DNA from: Desarmillaria ectypa
Taxonomy: Eukaryota; Basidiomycota; Agaricomycetes; Agaricales; Physalacriaceae
Direction of reading: 5' to 3'
NCBI GenBank assembly: GCA_030407005.1
Contig: JAUDYN010000006.1
Span: 682,001-746,000, forward strand
Length of the DNA stretch: 64,000 bases
Part shown: positions 9,821-22,600 of the stretch, piece by piece
How the letters are laid out: each line of letters begins with the position of its first letter
Position numbering within the stretch: the stretch's first letter is position 1
Notes under the pieces: model-generated
What the model saw: only the letters and a program-made list of their open reading frames with translations
What the model was told of the DNA's origin: nothing
Databases searched by the model: none
Translations under genes and position numbers: made by a program

Positions 9821-12560
9821 CTAATTAACTTGTATACTCTTCAAAAACCTCTTCACACCCGTCGCGCGTATATGTTGGATCCGTGTCATCCCATCGATAT
9901 GGTGGAGCTGAGTCAGTGCACCTGGTTTCTCCCTATCCACCGTCTTCACCAGCGCATCCAGCATTATTGACAAGGCCTCCTTATTCCGTCCATCTATCAC
10001 ATCCGGTAGAAGGCCAACTAGTCTCGCTCCTGTACGCGTCAACGTCTCGATCTCCTCCGTTTTCTCCGCGCTCGTGCTTTCATCGTCATATAATTCTGGT
10101 AACCGTGTAAGCACATTTGCGTAGTCAATGAATAGCTGCAAATTCGATCAGAGAATGGAGAGAGAGAGGAGAGATTTGGCAAAAAGTACCTTTCCCCTAG
10201 TACTCCAGCCATCGACAGCATGGCCTTGGAACCGCCCAAACATGGTCTTGAGAAGTTCCAAGTCTTTCCGCAAAACAGCCTCGGGGGCGAGCTCTGCCAC
10301 GGCGATGTCGTGCGCTGGGTTGTACAGCCTAGCGGAAAGATACAGTTCATAGGCCTCGAAGGGCGAGTTTTGATAGAGGGCATAAATTGCCTATGTAACG
10401 CATCAGTACCGCAAAGACGGCCACAAAACTCAGCTCACCTGCGCCTCCTGTACCCAGGCCATGGGCAGTTTCAAACTCCCTACCAAGCCACGGACCATCC
10501 AGTCATCTAGTAAGTGAGCAGACCGTGCCAACAGGTCTTTGATGGCCTTTTCCCGGCTAAAAAAAAATCAGCAAAAAAGTAGAAATTAAATGATCTAGTT
10601 AGCACACCCAGCAGACCCTTCAATATGCAACAAAACAAATGCCGCTTCTTGTACAAGTCCGAGCTGTTCAAGCTGACCCGCGTACATGCTCGTCACTAAA
10701 TCGGCTGTAGGACTGTGTCCATCTATCCGTGCTCCCTCTTCCTCCTCCATAATCTCGTCATCCCGACCACCGGGATCGCCACGATCTGAAAAATCCCTCA
10801 CACGCATACACCGTGACAGGATGATATACAAATGCCAAGGAAGCGTGTAATCGATTCGTGAAGACCCAAATGACGCTGGATCCAACACTCGCGTCAACGA
10901 ACATGCTGGGTCCGCGAACAGTCTCAGGATTGAAAAGAGTCCATCCGGACGGCCATCCTTGGTCGTCGGCAGAGATGTGACAGAACGCTCAAAAGCCCGG
11001 AATACCTCCCCAATGGGTGCATCGATTGGTTCGTTGAACCACAGGTGCATCCCAAAGACGCGTTTCCAGTCCAAATCCTTTGTATCTGCTAAACCGGCAA
11101 GCAAACCATACACTCGCTTGATGTATTCGTCAATGTGTACATCGACGTGCTCCGTCCGCCAAAGCTCTATCTGTTCCTTCACATCCTCGCGGAAGTCAAA
11201 TTCTCCGCCAGCCTGTGACACGAGCGTCGCAAGCTTGACATAACCGGCGTCCATTGCCGCCTCGCACGCTTTTTCGACTTGGTTTCCCGTCAACAGCGTC
11301 CACACACGTGCGGTAGCACTTGTTCCGGGAACACGTAGTGCAGCATCGACTGTAGGCGCTACAGTGTGCTCCAGCCAGGCAGTTAGGGCAGTTTTCCGTG
11401 TCAGCCCCGAAACACGGTTTTTGATATCGATGGTAATATCAGGCCCAAGCCGAAGGTCCAGGGGATCAAATAGAGCCTGGCCTAGTCGGAAGAGTGTGGC
11501 TTCGTAGGAATGGTCTGTCGTAGGAAAGAGAGACGCAAATGAGGCGAAGTGTAGATTCGGGGATGTAGGGTCAGCAAAGGGTATGCCGGCATCATCTGGG
11601 GTTATAGGTGAATGAGATAGATGGTGCTGCAAGAGCTTAGTAGTGAGGTCTTGAGAAGATAAGGAATGCGGAGAAGCAAGTTTGGAAAACAAAGGAACTC
11701 GGGTTTTGTGTATTATGGAGGAATTCGAAGTAGATTTTCTGAAGAAGTAACGTATAAGTTTCCAGATTGCTTTGGATAAATTGTCACATACAGTGTAGAA
11801 GCCGGTCCAGCGAGGCTGCCTAGATGAACCAATGTGCCACCAGGACCCCAGCCCACCCGAAACGAGCGCCCAAATGCTAGTCCTGCATCTACTGATGCAT
11901 CTTCATGGCCACCAAAGACAGACGCTGAACTCTCTACTCTTGCATATTTTCGCGACGGGCGATAAGCTGGCGGTTCTATGTTGTGCGCGAAAGAGGCGCG
12001 CTAGAGAGTTGTAAGAAACAAAACGCAGAAAATTCGGCGCGACGAACCTCTCTGGACTCAAACCTTAGCCCGTCACCGTCTGAATCACGGCTGTGCTTCC
12101 TGTTCATGGTATTTTGTACGCGTAGTGGCGGCTGTGGCACGTCCTGCATCATTGCACGAATATTTTCTGCTTCTTCTGGCATCCGGAAAAAAGACGTTTG
12201 CATAACGTGCATCCGTTGCACGTCGAGGCCTAGTCTTGACGGTGCCGGCGGTAGTGGTGGGCGGTCGTCTCTGACTTGCTGGTATTCACCGTCCTCATCT
12301 TCCACTAGCGCCTCCTTCCGTCGCCGTGGCGCAATAAGGTCCTCCTCTCGCATCTCTGAAGAATCAGAGCTCGTCGATTCAGCATCCTCGTCATCCTCTT
12401 CCTCCTCTTCCTCCTCTTCTTCCCCTTCTTCCTCATCATCCATGTCGTCGTCGGAATGGGCGGCTAAGGGCTGTGAAGCCTTTTCATTTATTGGCACTGC
12501 CGGAGATTCATCATCGCTGCTGGAGTCGTCGTCACTGGAGAATGCACGGAAACGAGCCAT
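9821..12560 (-). CDS. NUP96: Nucleoporin Nup96 (Nup145C-like), stand-alone gene
   Basis: Scaffold component of the Y (Nup84/107) complex of the nuclear pore. Exons, 5' to 3': 12560-12048, 12000-11792, 11738-10608, 10556-10439, 10390-10190, 10135-9821; introns 47, 53, 51, 48 and 54 bases; 828 residues. The N-terminus is Ser/Asp/Glu-rich (MARFRAFSSDDDSSSDDE, then a long acidic run). FRVGWGPGGTLVHLG marks the start of the Nup96 domain, and the helical domain continues with LFRLGQALFDPLDL, TRKTALTAWLEHTVAP and IYALYQNSPFEAYELYLSARLY-type text (last part read across introns). No Nup98 GLFG repeats or autoprotease lie upstream, so this is not a Nup98-Nup96 fusion as in animals and many fungi. The head faces the epoxide-hydrolase gene. 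Confidence 0.88.
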
Positions 12561-13869
12561 GACTTGAAGAAATGACTACGACAATTGTTCCAGGTCTTTC
12601 CGAGTCCAGCCTTTTTTCCGCCACGTGGCTCAGAAGAGAACTTTCGGCAATCCCCGTTACGGGCCGACAGCGATAGCACAGCCACGTAGTTCCTTTCTTC
12701 CACACTGCGCGCCGGACGCAAGAATATAGGAAACTGCATCGTGATTTTCAATTATCACCGCTATCTAGTCGACATAAGAGCAAATATTCCAAGAGATAGA
12801 ACACAACTGCCAACCTGGCCTTGCTGTAATCCTACAGCTCTTAACAGCATTCATTCCGGCGCGTTGCCTTCAAAGACCAACAGTCTATCACCGGAGGTGA
12901 ACATTGCCATAAGGTTGTTATGTGGTAAGTCTTCTCGCTTAGTTTATGCCTGTGACTTCATCTACACAGCTTTTCCCGTCTTCTTAGTTTAACTTTTCTG
13001 TCCAAATTCTTTATATAATGAAGGAGAACGATGCATTTATCACCGAGGCCATTTATCGCAAGGCTCCAGATAGGATACTCTGCTGTTTCATGCTGCCCGT
13101 GGTCTGAAGAGAGTGAACACGTGTTGATCCGTGGAGCTTGACGAGCTCGAAAGCAATGTGTCGATTCATCGACTCTGTAAGCCATCGCTGTGCGTGCCCT
13201 GTATTGCGGCTGACAGACCCGTATACCAGGTACAACACTTCAAGTTCTCGTAATTTGGTGCACCTGTCCATTGAAAACGTCCGCCCTTTTGTTGTTGCTA
13301 CATAAATGATAATCAAAGTCAATTTTCAGTAACGTCTATATATCGGATGTCAAAGAACTCCGCAGGAAAGCACCGAGATATGTATCCGACTGTCGACGAT
13401 GTTGGAGAATGTTTTCTTTAATTCCGTTGAGGTTTCAAATGACCGTGCGTCCTAGTTTCTACATAAGACCTACTTCCTTCCTGCCTATATGACATGTAGG
13501 CATACGGCTTCAATCCCCCTGCTTCACATGACTAAGGCCCGCCCACCAAAATCCAGATCGACTACAGAATCGTTACAACCCGTTGACTCGACCTCGACAA
13601 ACACAGTGAGTGTCACAGAGGCGGCGGCCTTAATTTCAGGGCATCCCCTCGCTGGGGGACAGCGTCCCGATAACTCGCGCCACATATCAAGTCGCCGTAA
13701 CATTCTTGGAAGTGTCTCTTACTTTTAGACTTGCTCGGAGAACATTGAAGTCAAACGGAAATTGCCTGCGACGTATCGGAAACCGGCACGGCCCTGGGGA
13801 CCCGAATTCTGAGTGACTCTGGAAGTGATGCACCCATAATTTGGCCAGAGTTATTGCCCCAGTCACATC
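12561..13869. other. Intergenic region between NUP96 and the epoxide-hydrolase-like gene
   Basis: Shared upstream region of two divergent genes. Short ORFs occur on both strands (12741-12992, 13053-13322, 13489-13728) but show no family motif or splice pattern I trust. Confidence 0.5.
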
Positions 13870-15003
13870 ATGGTCGGCTGCGATTGTTACTGCTCATACC
13901 GCCCCGAGACTCTCATCAACGTCAAATGTCGCAAAGTTCGACTCCGAGACTCTGGTTACCACATACTAGAAACCGTTGAGGCGTTACCCGATGCCCCTCT
14001 GGTTGTCCTTCTACACGGCTTTCCAGAGCTCGCCTATTCATGGCGCAAAGTAATCCAGCCTCTCTCACAGGCAGGCTATCATGTTGTTGCTCCAGACCAA
14101 TGGGGCTACGGCAGAACAGTCGCGTCGCCTGTTCAATATGACGACGACCTGGCGCCCTTCCAGATGTCCCACTTAGTCCAAGATATCGTGGAATTGGTCC
14201 ATACTCTTGGCTACTCAACTGCTTCAGTGGTGGGGCATGACTTTGGATCCCTCGTCGCAGGTTTTTGTGCTCTTACCCACCCGGACATCTTTCAATCTGT
14301 TGTATTCATGAGCGCCCCATTCATGGGTCTTAGCGCACCTAATGCACCTATTTTCCCCACCACTGCAGTGGAAAGAACTCTATCCCTAATGAACCCTCCT
14401 CGAAAACACTACACGGCATATTTCTCTTCCCGGGATGCTAATAAGCATATAATGCAAACCCAACCGCTGGAAAAGTTTTTCCGTGAGTATTTCCACGCCA
14501 AGGCTGCAGACGGCACCAGGCCGGGCGACGGCGATCCTCATCCTCTCGCATCAGTAGATGAAATGGAAGAGCTGCCGAGGTACTACGTGATGCTCCAGCA
14601 TGAAACCATGCTTGATGCGGTCCATCAACCGCAAGACACGCCTAACATACCCTGGCTCACACCCTCCGAGCTCTCCACCTACGCCCACGAATACTCCCGT
14701 ACAGGGTTCCAAGGCGGCCTAAATTGGTACCGCTGCTCCATCGATGCTCAATGGACTCGAGATTTGTCTGAGTTTGTTGGAAAAGGTGTAGAGGTCCCCG
14801 CGATGTTTATTGCGGGTAAATTGGACTGGGGTGCTTATCAGGCACCTGAGGCTTTGGTGAGAATGAAGAGTGAGATCTGTGGGAGGATGGATGAGGAAGA
14901 TGTTGTGCTTATCGAGGATGCAGGACATTGGGTTCAGCAGGAGAAGAGCGAAGCGGTAGTTACCGAGCTGGCACGATTCTTGGGTAAGTGCCCGGGTAAC
15001 TGA
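13870..15003 (+). CDS. Epoxide hydrolase-like alpha/beta hydrolase
   Basis: Soluble alpha/beta hydrolase that would open epoxides to diols through an Asp-ester intermediate. One exon, 377 residues. Family marks: oxyanion motif HGFPE (49-53); nucleophile elbow VGHDFGS with Asp124; LDWGAYQ with acid Asp319; DAGHWVQQE with catalytic His353; and cap-domain tyrosines, probably Tyr181 or Tyr184 (HYTAYF) and Tyr287 (NWYR), which in this family polarise the epoxide. PDQWGYGRT is the usual epoxide-hydrolase DxxGxGxS-type segment with a small change. The N-terminal extension MVGCDCYCSY is cysteine-rich and unusual. Haloalkane dehalogenases share the fold, but the cap tyrosines favour epoxide hydrolase. 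All catalytic residues are present. Confidence 0.88.
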   Translation: MVGCDCYCSYRPETLINVKCRKVRLRDSGYHILETVEALPDAPLVVLLHGFPELAYSWRKVIQPLSQAGYHVVAPDQWGYGRTVASPVQYDDDLAPFQMSHLVQDIVELVHTLGYSTASVVGHDFGSLVAGFCALTHPDIFQSVVFMSAPFMGLSAPNAPIFPTTAVERTLSLMNPPRKHYTAYFSSRDANKHIMQTQPLEKFFREYFHAKAADGTRPGDGDPHPLASVDEMEELPRYYVMLQHETMLDAVHQPQDTPNIPWLTPSELSTYAHEYSRTGFQGGLNWYRCSIDAQWTRDLSEFVGKGVEVPAMFIAGKLDWGAYQAPEALVRMKSEICGRMDEEDVVLIEDAGHWVQQEKSEAVVTELARFLGKCPGN

Positions 15004-15640
15004 AAACGGTCGTAGGGCTGCCACATTACGACGGAAGTCCACAAGTGAACACTCATACCGTTGGTTGGAACCCGGCAAGCTCCTCTTAATTTGAAAATGT
15101 ATATATCGAACCTGCTTACTGTGCCCTGTATTCGGGCAACGTTTCCTTCCGCTTCTGACCGCAGAAAACAGCAAACTCCAGAGGGGCTGCTTGCTGCCGG
15201 GATGCTAGCGCTCCCATAGTGTGCTTGTAAGATCCAGGTAAATGCGCATGCGAATTCGAAGTTGGAAGTCGGGACAAGTAAATTATCTATTATTTTTTGC
15301 CATGTTAGAACTGATCCTGCATCAATCTCGTCCACGCGAATCGAATAGTAGGCAATGGAAGAAGAGCAATGGGTATTTACTTCCCTTACAGGAAGTGCTT
15401 TCTACTACTAGCGAGGTAAATGATACCCGTCGGTCTAGAAATACTATCGTCTTCATGTTCTTGTGGGAACGAACGCGTTACGCCACAGATTGGACGTACA
15501 ACGTGCTACAGATAAAATCGGGCTTGATTGAAAGGACGGCGAGATACTCCGATAGACCTTACGAGCGATGAGCGCTTGAGCAACCAAGTAAATTCTAATT
15601 CTGGATTGGCAATCGTGTGACCATGTGATGAGCAAAGCCT
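15004..15640. other. Intergenic region
   Basis: Between convergent genes (hydrolase + and F-box-like -). No gene or repeat seen. Confidence 0.5.
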
Positions 15641-16594
15641 TTAGGTCCATTTCCGTGTCAAGTCTGAAAAGTAATTTAATTTCCACCTCGAGGCTGCCAA
15701 AAATAAGTTAAACAAATCACCTAGACTGGGCAAACTTGCCAGTTCCCGTTCTCTACTTTTAACGATATCTTCCGCCCTGAACCATGTATCCTCCTGCCCC
15801 CGGAATGGCGCTTCCCAGTCCAACACCATAACAGGATATGGCAACCAAACAATTCTCCAGTCCCGTGTGGGTACCGGATCAGCACCCTCGTCAATAAGAA
15901 CCGCCATGAAATTGAGCGATGGGCACATAGAAATGATAGAAAGAAGGTGTGCTTCTGTGACGGGGAGATCGCGAATGATAATACAAAGGTGCGTCAAACG
16001 TGGTAAGGCTGCCAATTCCCAGATGGCTAGTTCACCGGGTTCCCAATAGATGAGGTCCAAGCGGGTTAGGGAACGGAACAGGGCACTGTGGCAAAGCGGG
16101 TCTTTACAGAGCTGTCGAAAATGCCTGACCTCCATAGAGAGTCTTTGGAGGCGTTGGGAGGCGATTAGCGGGGAGAATTGTACCCGGGGGTAGACTGCCC
16201 TAAAGTCGACCCAGCAGGCCAGGCTTTGGAGGCCCGAACAAGTCGCTAGAATTCGTGCTGCAGCCTCGGGCTCTACAGATACGGTGAGGCATAATCTTTT
16301 GACATTCTGTTGAAAGAATGCTGCCGGTAACTCATCCATCGTTCGTAGGAATAGGGAAGTATCATCGGTCCCCAGCGTGACCATCTCGTAGATCAGTGGT
16401 TGTATCCTAAGCAGGGCGTCAGAGTCCGCTGAAGCGGTGGTGAACTGGTACGGTACCTACCATGTTCGGACCTTGCGAGCTACGAGGACGAGATCGAGAG
16501 CGCTACTGGGTCGCATGCGAGCGGCAGTTTCGAAAATCTCTCTCTCTAGCTCGGTCGGAAGATCCTGGATCGGAAAGTAATCGACAGTCATCAT
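15641..16594 (-). CDS. F-box/LRR-like protein
   Basis: Two exons, 16594-16461 and 16406-15641, with a 54-base GT-AG intron, give 299 residues. The N-terminus IQDLPTELEREIFETAAR is the compact F-box-like helix typical of Agaricomycete proteins; LDLVLVARKVRTWIQPLIYE follows, the usual continuation. LRR-like repeats come next (SLTRLDLIYWEP, LPRLTHLCIIIRDLP, CPSLNFMAVLIDEG). Likely an adaptor of an SCF-type ubiquitin ligase, or a diverged relative; partner unknown. Unlike the two F-box copies at 3-6.4 kb this one is intact. The start at 16594 is the first of two adjacent in-frame ATGs. Confidence 0.7.
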
Positions 16595-19194
16595 GACCGG
16601 GTACCAACAAAGAGGGACACGAAACATAATTGACATTTAAATATTTTGGAGGCATCGATAGACTCCGACCAAGACTGTAGTGGGGGAGGAAATTGAAATA
16701 ATCGGAAGGGGTTACTGTAACGTTTTGACTCCGACCGCACGGTATCTTTACTCTCTCGATCAGAGAGTCACGATCAAAGTTTAGAACCAATCTACGTACT
16801 GATTTACTTGACGCGGAAATTCCCAAAGACTAGACGATGTCCTCCAGATGAGATTTTGACCTAATGAATTTATTTAGTTCCTTGAGATAAGGTAGACAGT
16901 AAATCTGGATCCACGCTTACGGCGCAAAAGGTGGCCTCGGAAACTGTATGGAGCAAACAGAACGTATAATTCAATCGATCATCAGGTAGGTGCACACCTG
17001 ACGTCAATTGAGATGAAGCGATGTACTACACCGCGTAAAGCCCTCCGTCACTCGACTGAGATTTTCGTTCTGTATGGCGGAGAACCATGACACTCGCCGT
17101 AGGCAAAGTGGCACTGTCATACCATGCGTCATAATCTACAAACAATGAGGATGATCGCATCATATTGCCTGTCCCTCCAGTTGCTCCGAAAGACTTTGAG
17201 GTCAATGATGGCGAAGCAAAGCCCAGGGAAAAAGAAGGGACCCCCATGCGATTTTAGCATGCTGAAATTCAATGATTATGGCATGGACCGTACTATATGA
17301 ACTTCGCCGCAAAACATCGTCCGGTACTAAAAAATACACGTTGGGTGATCTGCGAAGAATCGGCTTGGTAACTTGCCTGCTTAGCCTTAAGAATATCAAG
17401 GTATTCATTTCTGTATGTACGTCAAGGGCAGTCGAGTGGGTTCCAAGGCTTTCAGGGTGGTTCCTCGCCACAGCGGATGCGGACTCGGAACTCCGGGGCC
17501 CCCTCCGATGAAGACGTTGATTTCAGACGGTTTCCCCCGGAAAAGTGGTCCTAGTGCCGTTATTAGAGCTTTCATGGTCAGTTCTAAAGCCACAGGAGCA
17601 GCTATTGAGAAAAATTATCGATTTATCTTTTTAGTCCGTCGTGGGTAAACCGGTTACTCTGAATCCAAAACATCTTGGTAAAAAAAAAAATCTTGAGCCA
17701 ACTAGGCCAGGGCGCCTAGACCATTTCTTACTCACGTCTAGGTTCTAGGGCTCTCTGTCATGTACACGTATTATTTACCGCAGTGCGACTTTAATGTGAG
17801 TAATAAGTAAACAAGCGGGGGTCTGGGGCTGGGTGTTACTAGTACTGTCAGGTTCGAGTAAGGCTGACCCTGAGTAAGACGATCACGCGTACCGCTACAC
17901 GTGACAAAGTACCCTCTATCATATGTCCTGGCCAAGGCACCCTCGTTTCACGCTCATACGGACGACCAGACATCCCAGGCGAATCTCATCTGCAAAAGAA
18001 AATTTCAGAATTTCCTTTCTGTACCGCGAAGAGTTCTCTTGCATCGTCCTGAAGGAACTATTCGGAGCACAAGGTTTCACCATGGCCATTTGCACCGTCT
18101 CTGGATCCTTTTACCGCTTTCCTAGATGTTTGGTCGTCACCCGAAATCGCAACGAATCCTGATGAACGTGTAGGACTGCGAGGGTTGAAACTTTTTGTTT
18201 GTGAGCAGCTAGGATTTTGGCGGTACTGATGCATCTAATTCCTCATGAGAAGGCGCTTTCAGGCATTGTATAGTAAGAGGCTGTCTAGACTGGCTTCACT
18301 CATCATTCTAATGTACATATGACAGCCGCCAGCACCATTTTCTGAGGGCGCGTTACTCAATCATCTGGTCATCACAGCCTCTTTCGAATATATCCTCTCT
18401 TCTCGTTGTCTGGACCTATTTTCTCTGACAAGGAGACTAAACATCCACCTGTCCCTTCTCCCGAGATACCGCGGACCGGCGCCTACACAACACGCGATTT
18501 GAGTGGAGACTCTGAGACTAGTATTTCCATCATTTAGCATGCTCAAGAGGAAGGAGGAAATGGTTGCTGGTATTGGAGAAAAGTCCTTGGTCACCTCGAC
18601 ACAGAACCGAGCTTGGTGTCGCAAAGTTTTTGCTGGGGAGAGAGAAACGGGCCATTTGCGTGTAGAAAAGCTACGGAAAGACACGGAGGAGAGTCGGTGA
18701 ATTTTCTGGGCCAGGAAAGGTGTCGGAATTTTCTTGAGCAAACTGGAAAAGATGCAAGAGAGAGAACAACTTGAGCGCTAGCTTGCATAGTGGGGGTCGA
18801 AGCAAGACGAGCCCAAACGTCGCTTATTTTGACGCATCCAGCATGGGACAGCACCATCGCCTCAATGCTATTCTTCTCGATGCTCGCCACATACTGCCAA
18901 GTGCCCGCAGCCGTTGCACAGTCAAGATTATCTGCCAACAACCCTGATTTCCAATGCGTAAATCGGCGTGTAGCACGGATAGGAAGAAGGAGCAGTCGAA
19001 AGGCTAGGGGGAGCGGGCACATGCAGGCTAGCTGGATCCTCGGCAGATAACCCGTACCGATCGTTCTCTCCAATGCATTTTGTCCTGTGAATGCATCCTT
19101 CTCTCCTGTTCGTCTCCGTTGTAAATTATGCGAGTCAAGTGTTATAAATTGACTTCCTGATGTAAGTGCTTTACATGTATATCAGTATCGTGTA
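16595..19194. other. Region without an assignable gene
   Basis: Open frames exist on both strands (minus 17026-17247, 17202-17471, 17405-17593, 18591-19073; plus 17272-17511, 18790-19050) but none shows a motif I recognise and I could not link them by consistent introns. It may contain diverged genes or gene remnants. GC content and CpG look like the host, not like the transposons. Confidence 0.4.
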
Positions 19195-19682
19195 TTAATT
19201 AGTAGGAGGGACATTCTCTTTGCGGCTGCGCCTATCCCGAGGCACCCGTTGTCCCAGTGTCGAAGGCTAGGCATAGATTAGTCGGATTTTTGAAGAGACA
19301 AATGATATATACACTTACAATATAGGCGCACGGCATGATTGTCCTTGAGGCATGGACATAACTCTGTCCCATGCTAACGAGTAGAGATGCGTAGGTCGCT
19401 GTCACGCTAAAGAGAAGGTATCAGTGAAATGTTGTACAGTGCTGAAGAAAGGCCTTACCAGCGAGGTGCACCAGGTACGAGGAGTAACTTGCTACCCATC
19501 AGAGACTGGAGGTCATAGACATTGCCTCGGACGACCGCATCGATGACAAGAACTCCGCCAAAACTAGGGCACATCGCAAGCCCTACGTTAAGTGGTCGAA
19601 GACTTCCAGAGGTACTATTCCGAGATTGCTGGAGGTCTTTGAGGGGAAACAGACATGTAGTTGAAAAAGTCAGAACGGACAT
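19195..19682 (-). CDS. 3' part of an unrecognised multi-exon gene
   Basis: Three exons join cleanly: upper exon down to 19459 (frame open from 19682), 19406-19319, and 19266-19195 ending in TAA. Both introns are 52 bases with GTAAGG...TAG and GTAAGT...TAG ends. The tail reads GSLRPLNVGLAMCPSFGGVL, then VIDAVVRGNVYDLQSLMGSK, then YASLLVSMGQSYVHASRTI, and ends basic (RVPRDRRSRKENVPPTN). The first part is mildly hydrophobic; no family recognised. The 5' exons probably lie toward 20.6 kb (for example minus-strand text EEIVIDVDDWCEGKGVSK near 20.4 kb), but I could not connect them in frame. Confidence 0.45.
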
Positions 19683-22600
19683 TAATGTTGGTGAAAGGAA
19701 ACCACGGACTTGGGGAATAGACGCCTAACGTGCTATTCCGCGATTCTCCCTCTCATCTCACGTCCAAAACACTTCGGAGAAATCATTGCAAACGATATAC
19801 ATGTCAAGTCTAACCTGGACACCGGTGGTAAGACTTTGATAAAATAGCGTCTATGTCGCAGGGCGCCGAGAGGTCGTGATTATTGGCGTAGGTGAGAGGC
19901 ATAGAAAAGGAACATTCTGATGAGCAGAACGATCTTTGGGTACGAGCTTGACACTTTGTTATGAGTTACGGCAATGTGTCGTCTAGAAGGATGCGGAACG
20001 TACATAGATATGTTGCAGGCACAAAGTCGTGTTGAACAGTATTGGCAAGAGTGATTTGAACACGAATTCCGTCTTTCCCCTTACCATCCTCCTGCACAAA
20101 CAGATACACCCTTGCCAACCAAAACGTGCTTCAGCAACGTCAATACCTCGCCTGGAGTCAAAATCATCCCATAACGGTAATCCTGCTTGGAGGATATTTA
20201 ATACATTGACTGCCGCCCACAAAGCCACACTATCTTCATGTTCTGCGAGTGATGCATCTCAGAGCGTGGTGGGTACCTTCAAGGGAAGTGACAGTCATGC
20301 TGACGTGGATGAATAAGATCGGGCTACGGCAAGAGTGAATACGGCTGAACGTGGATGAAGGAAGGGAGACCTACCATCCCGAGCGCGGTCTCGTCACCTT
20401 TTCGACACTCCCTTCCCTTCGCACCAGTCATCGACATCAATGACGATTTCTTCGCTTCGAAAGTGTTCACTTGAAATTCTCGTTCCCAAACAAAGATCCG
20501 TCGTTTTAGCACCAAATATGTACCTCAACGTGAGAGGGAGAATGATGTAGAAGACACGGACCGAAGGAAAGGTCTCATCTCCATCTCCAGAGTTCAATCT
20601 TCGACATGCAGCCAACGTCGACGTCTATTATTTTCAATGTACGTCCGCCGCGGGGGAATTGACCTTGGTCTCAAGCATTAGACAGCCAGCTGTAATAAAG
20701 GTCAGAACTATATAAAGTGAGAAGAAAGATTGTTCACCGTGAGTCTCAAACACCGTGTATCGATGGGAAGGGTGAAAATTGAACCCAAGAAGTGACGTTA
20801 CCAAAAACCGAACAGCCGCGCCCAGCTTTCAACACTTCCTCCTAACCAACATTCCGTGCAGTGTCGTCTCTTTACTTCCTAATCCCTATTCCCTTCTCCT
20901 TCTCCCTACGCGTCGATTGACCCTACTTCGCGTCATAGCTACGAAAGCAACAAACGGGGAGAGAGAACTCACTCTGACAAGAACTGGCCGCTTGGAGACC
21001 CCCTGATGACCTCACGGCGGCGTGCCTGCATGGACACAGTGTTGGGATTTGCAACTTCAAGCATGTGCCAGAAGATTCCCGAACCTTCGGTACCATCAAC
21101 TTGGCACGATACTAGGATATAATTAGGTACTTTAGTAGAACATTCTAGATACATTCTGTAGTATTTAAGGAGCTCGTCTCGAGCTCTAGTAGCTAACAAT
21201 TTAGTATTTTCTACTCAGCAAGCCTCCCACTGCAATAGTTACAACACACAGCATAGATTTCGGTGGCACGATCCAAAGGCAGAGAAGAGCCTGAGCGAAG
21301 TGATGCAGAATTTGGTTTCTGAGGAGATTGGCGCGGGTCTGTCAGGCTCGCGTAGCTGAGGATTAGTGCCGAGTCCGTCGTTCGTCGGTGGGTATGATTC
21401 TTGTCAGATCCACCGCTACCTTCAACTAATTTTGACCTCGGTAGCGTCCTATTGTCCCTATCAATCAAGAGTAGAAGAGCTCGACTCGACATGATCTACG
21501 TTGAGGTCAACAGGCTTGAGTCAGTGACATCCGGCGAGTCTAAGGTATTAGTTGGGGAATGTATATCGTTAATTATCCCAGATGGTGGGCTGTGAGGTCG
21601 ATTTCTGGCAGAGTCGCAGGGATACGAGAATGACACGCACGCTGCATGGACTAAACACTCTGAACGAGAAGCACGCTCACCATCGCTCTATACAACTCAA
21701 ACACCTCCCTCCCTCGCCGAAATCGAGATGGCATCAGTCACAGGTGAGAAAGTCGGGACTACGAACGAGACATCCATTCATTGACGGATGCGTCAGTTAA
21801 AAACAGCGGGAGCTGCAAGTCTGGAAACGAGGAGGTAGTGATATAACCAATATGTACCGGAAACCCAAAGGCTAGGCGAGGTTCGCGTAGCTTGGGCGGA
21901 ATCAGGGCGTGAGAAATGCCGAGCTTAAAACCAGAACGTTTGAAAGATGAAAGGTGGAAGAGCTACAGGTAGCAACACGAGCAAAGGAGGACATCGTGGT
22001 GGAGGATAAGCGCCAGTGCTGGGATGGATCAAGACGCGCCAGCCACATACACATATCCATCTTCATCGATATTCCTCTCTGCCTCAGCGTTCGGTTTACT
22101 ATGCTACTCCTCATTCTCTTCAACTCAAGTACACGAAACTTTTGGGATTCGGCAGGATGGCAAGTGCGGCGTAAAGTTCGTGTTCTCCAATTCGTATTTC
22201 TGTCCCGTCATTTCCTACATAACCTCTGCGTCAGCATCCTCGCATGTTCTGGATTGTAATCAATTAATTTTCGACCTGACAATGCTATCATTTTTGACAG
22301 GAGTTCTGGGGCACCAGTTTCGACCTTGAAGGTGCCGTTGCATTTGGGGAAGCCGTTTCGTTTCACTGGTTCAAATTTCTTGAAAACACCAACTTGGAGT
22401 TAGTTCTGATTCTCTCATGGCACGCAATTGGCTCGTACTTATATTTTCATTCATTTGTTGAAGAAAAGGCTCATCTGATTCGCAAAATTCGATTTACAAG
22501 GCTGTTTAATGATACTACGCTCCTTTTCCTCCCCCAAAAGTGAGTTTTCGTGATAGATATCAAATTTTCGCATTAAACATCCGGCCCTATCGGTAGGGGT

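Noticed and set aside
11983..12567. 194-codon plus-strand ORF antisense to the start of NUP96
   Set aside because: It mirrors the acidic/serine repeats of the NUP96 N-terminus (poly-Ser from GAA/GAG runs) and has no independent support.
13922..15174. Minus-strand ORFs opposite the epoxide hydrolase gene
   Set aside because: Shadows of a clear, intact plus-strand gene.
18591..19073. 160-codon minus-strand ORF
   Set aside because: No family motif, no consistent splice partners, and composition of a chance frame in GC-balanced DNA.
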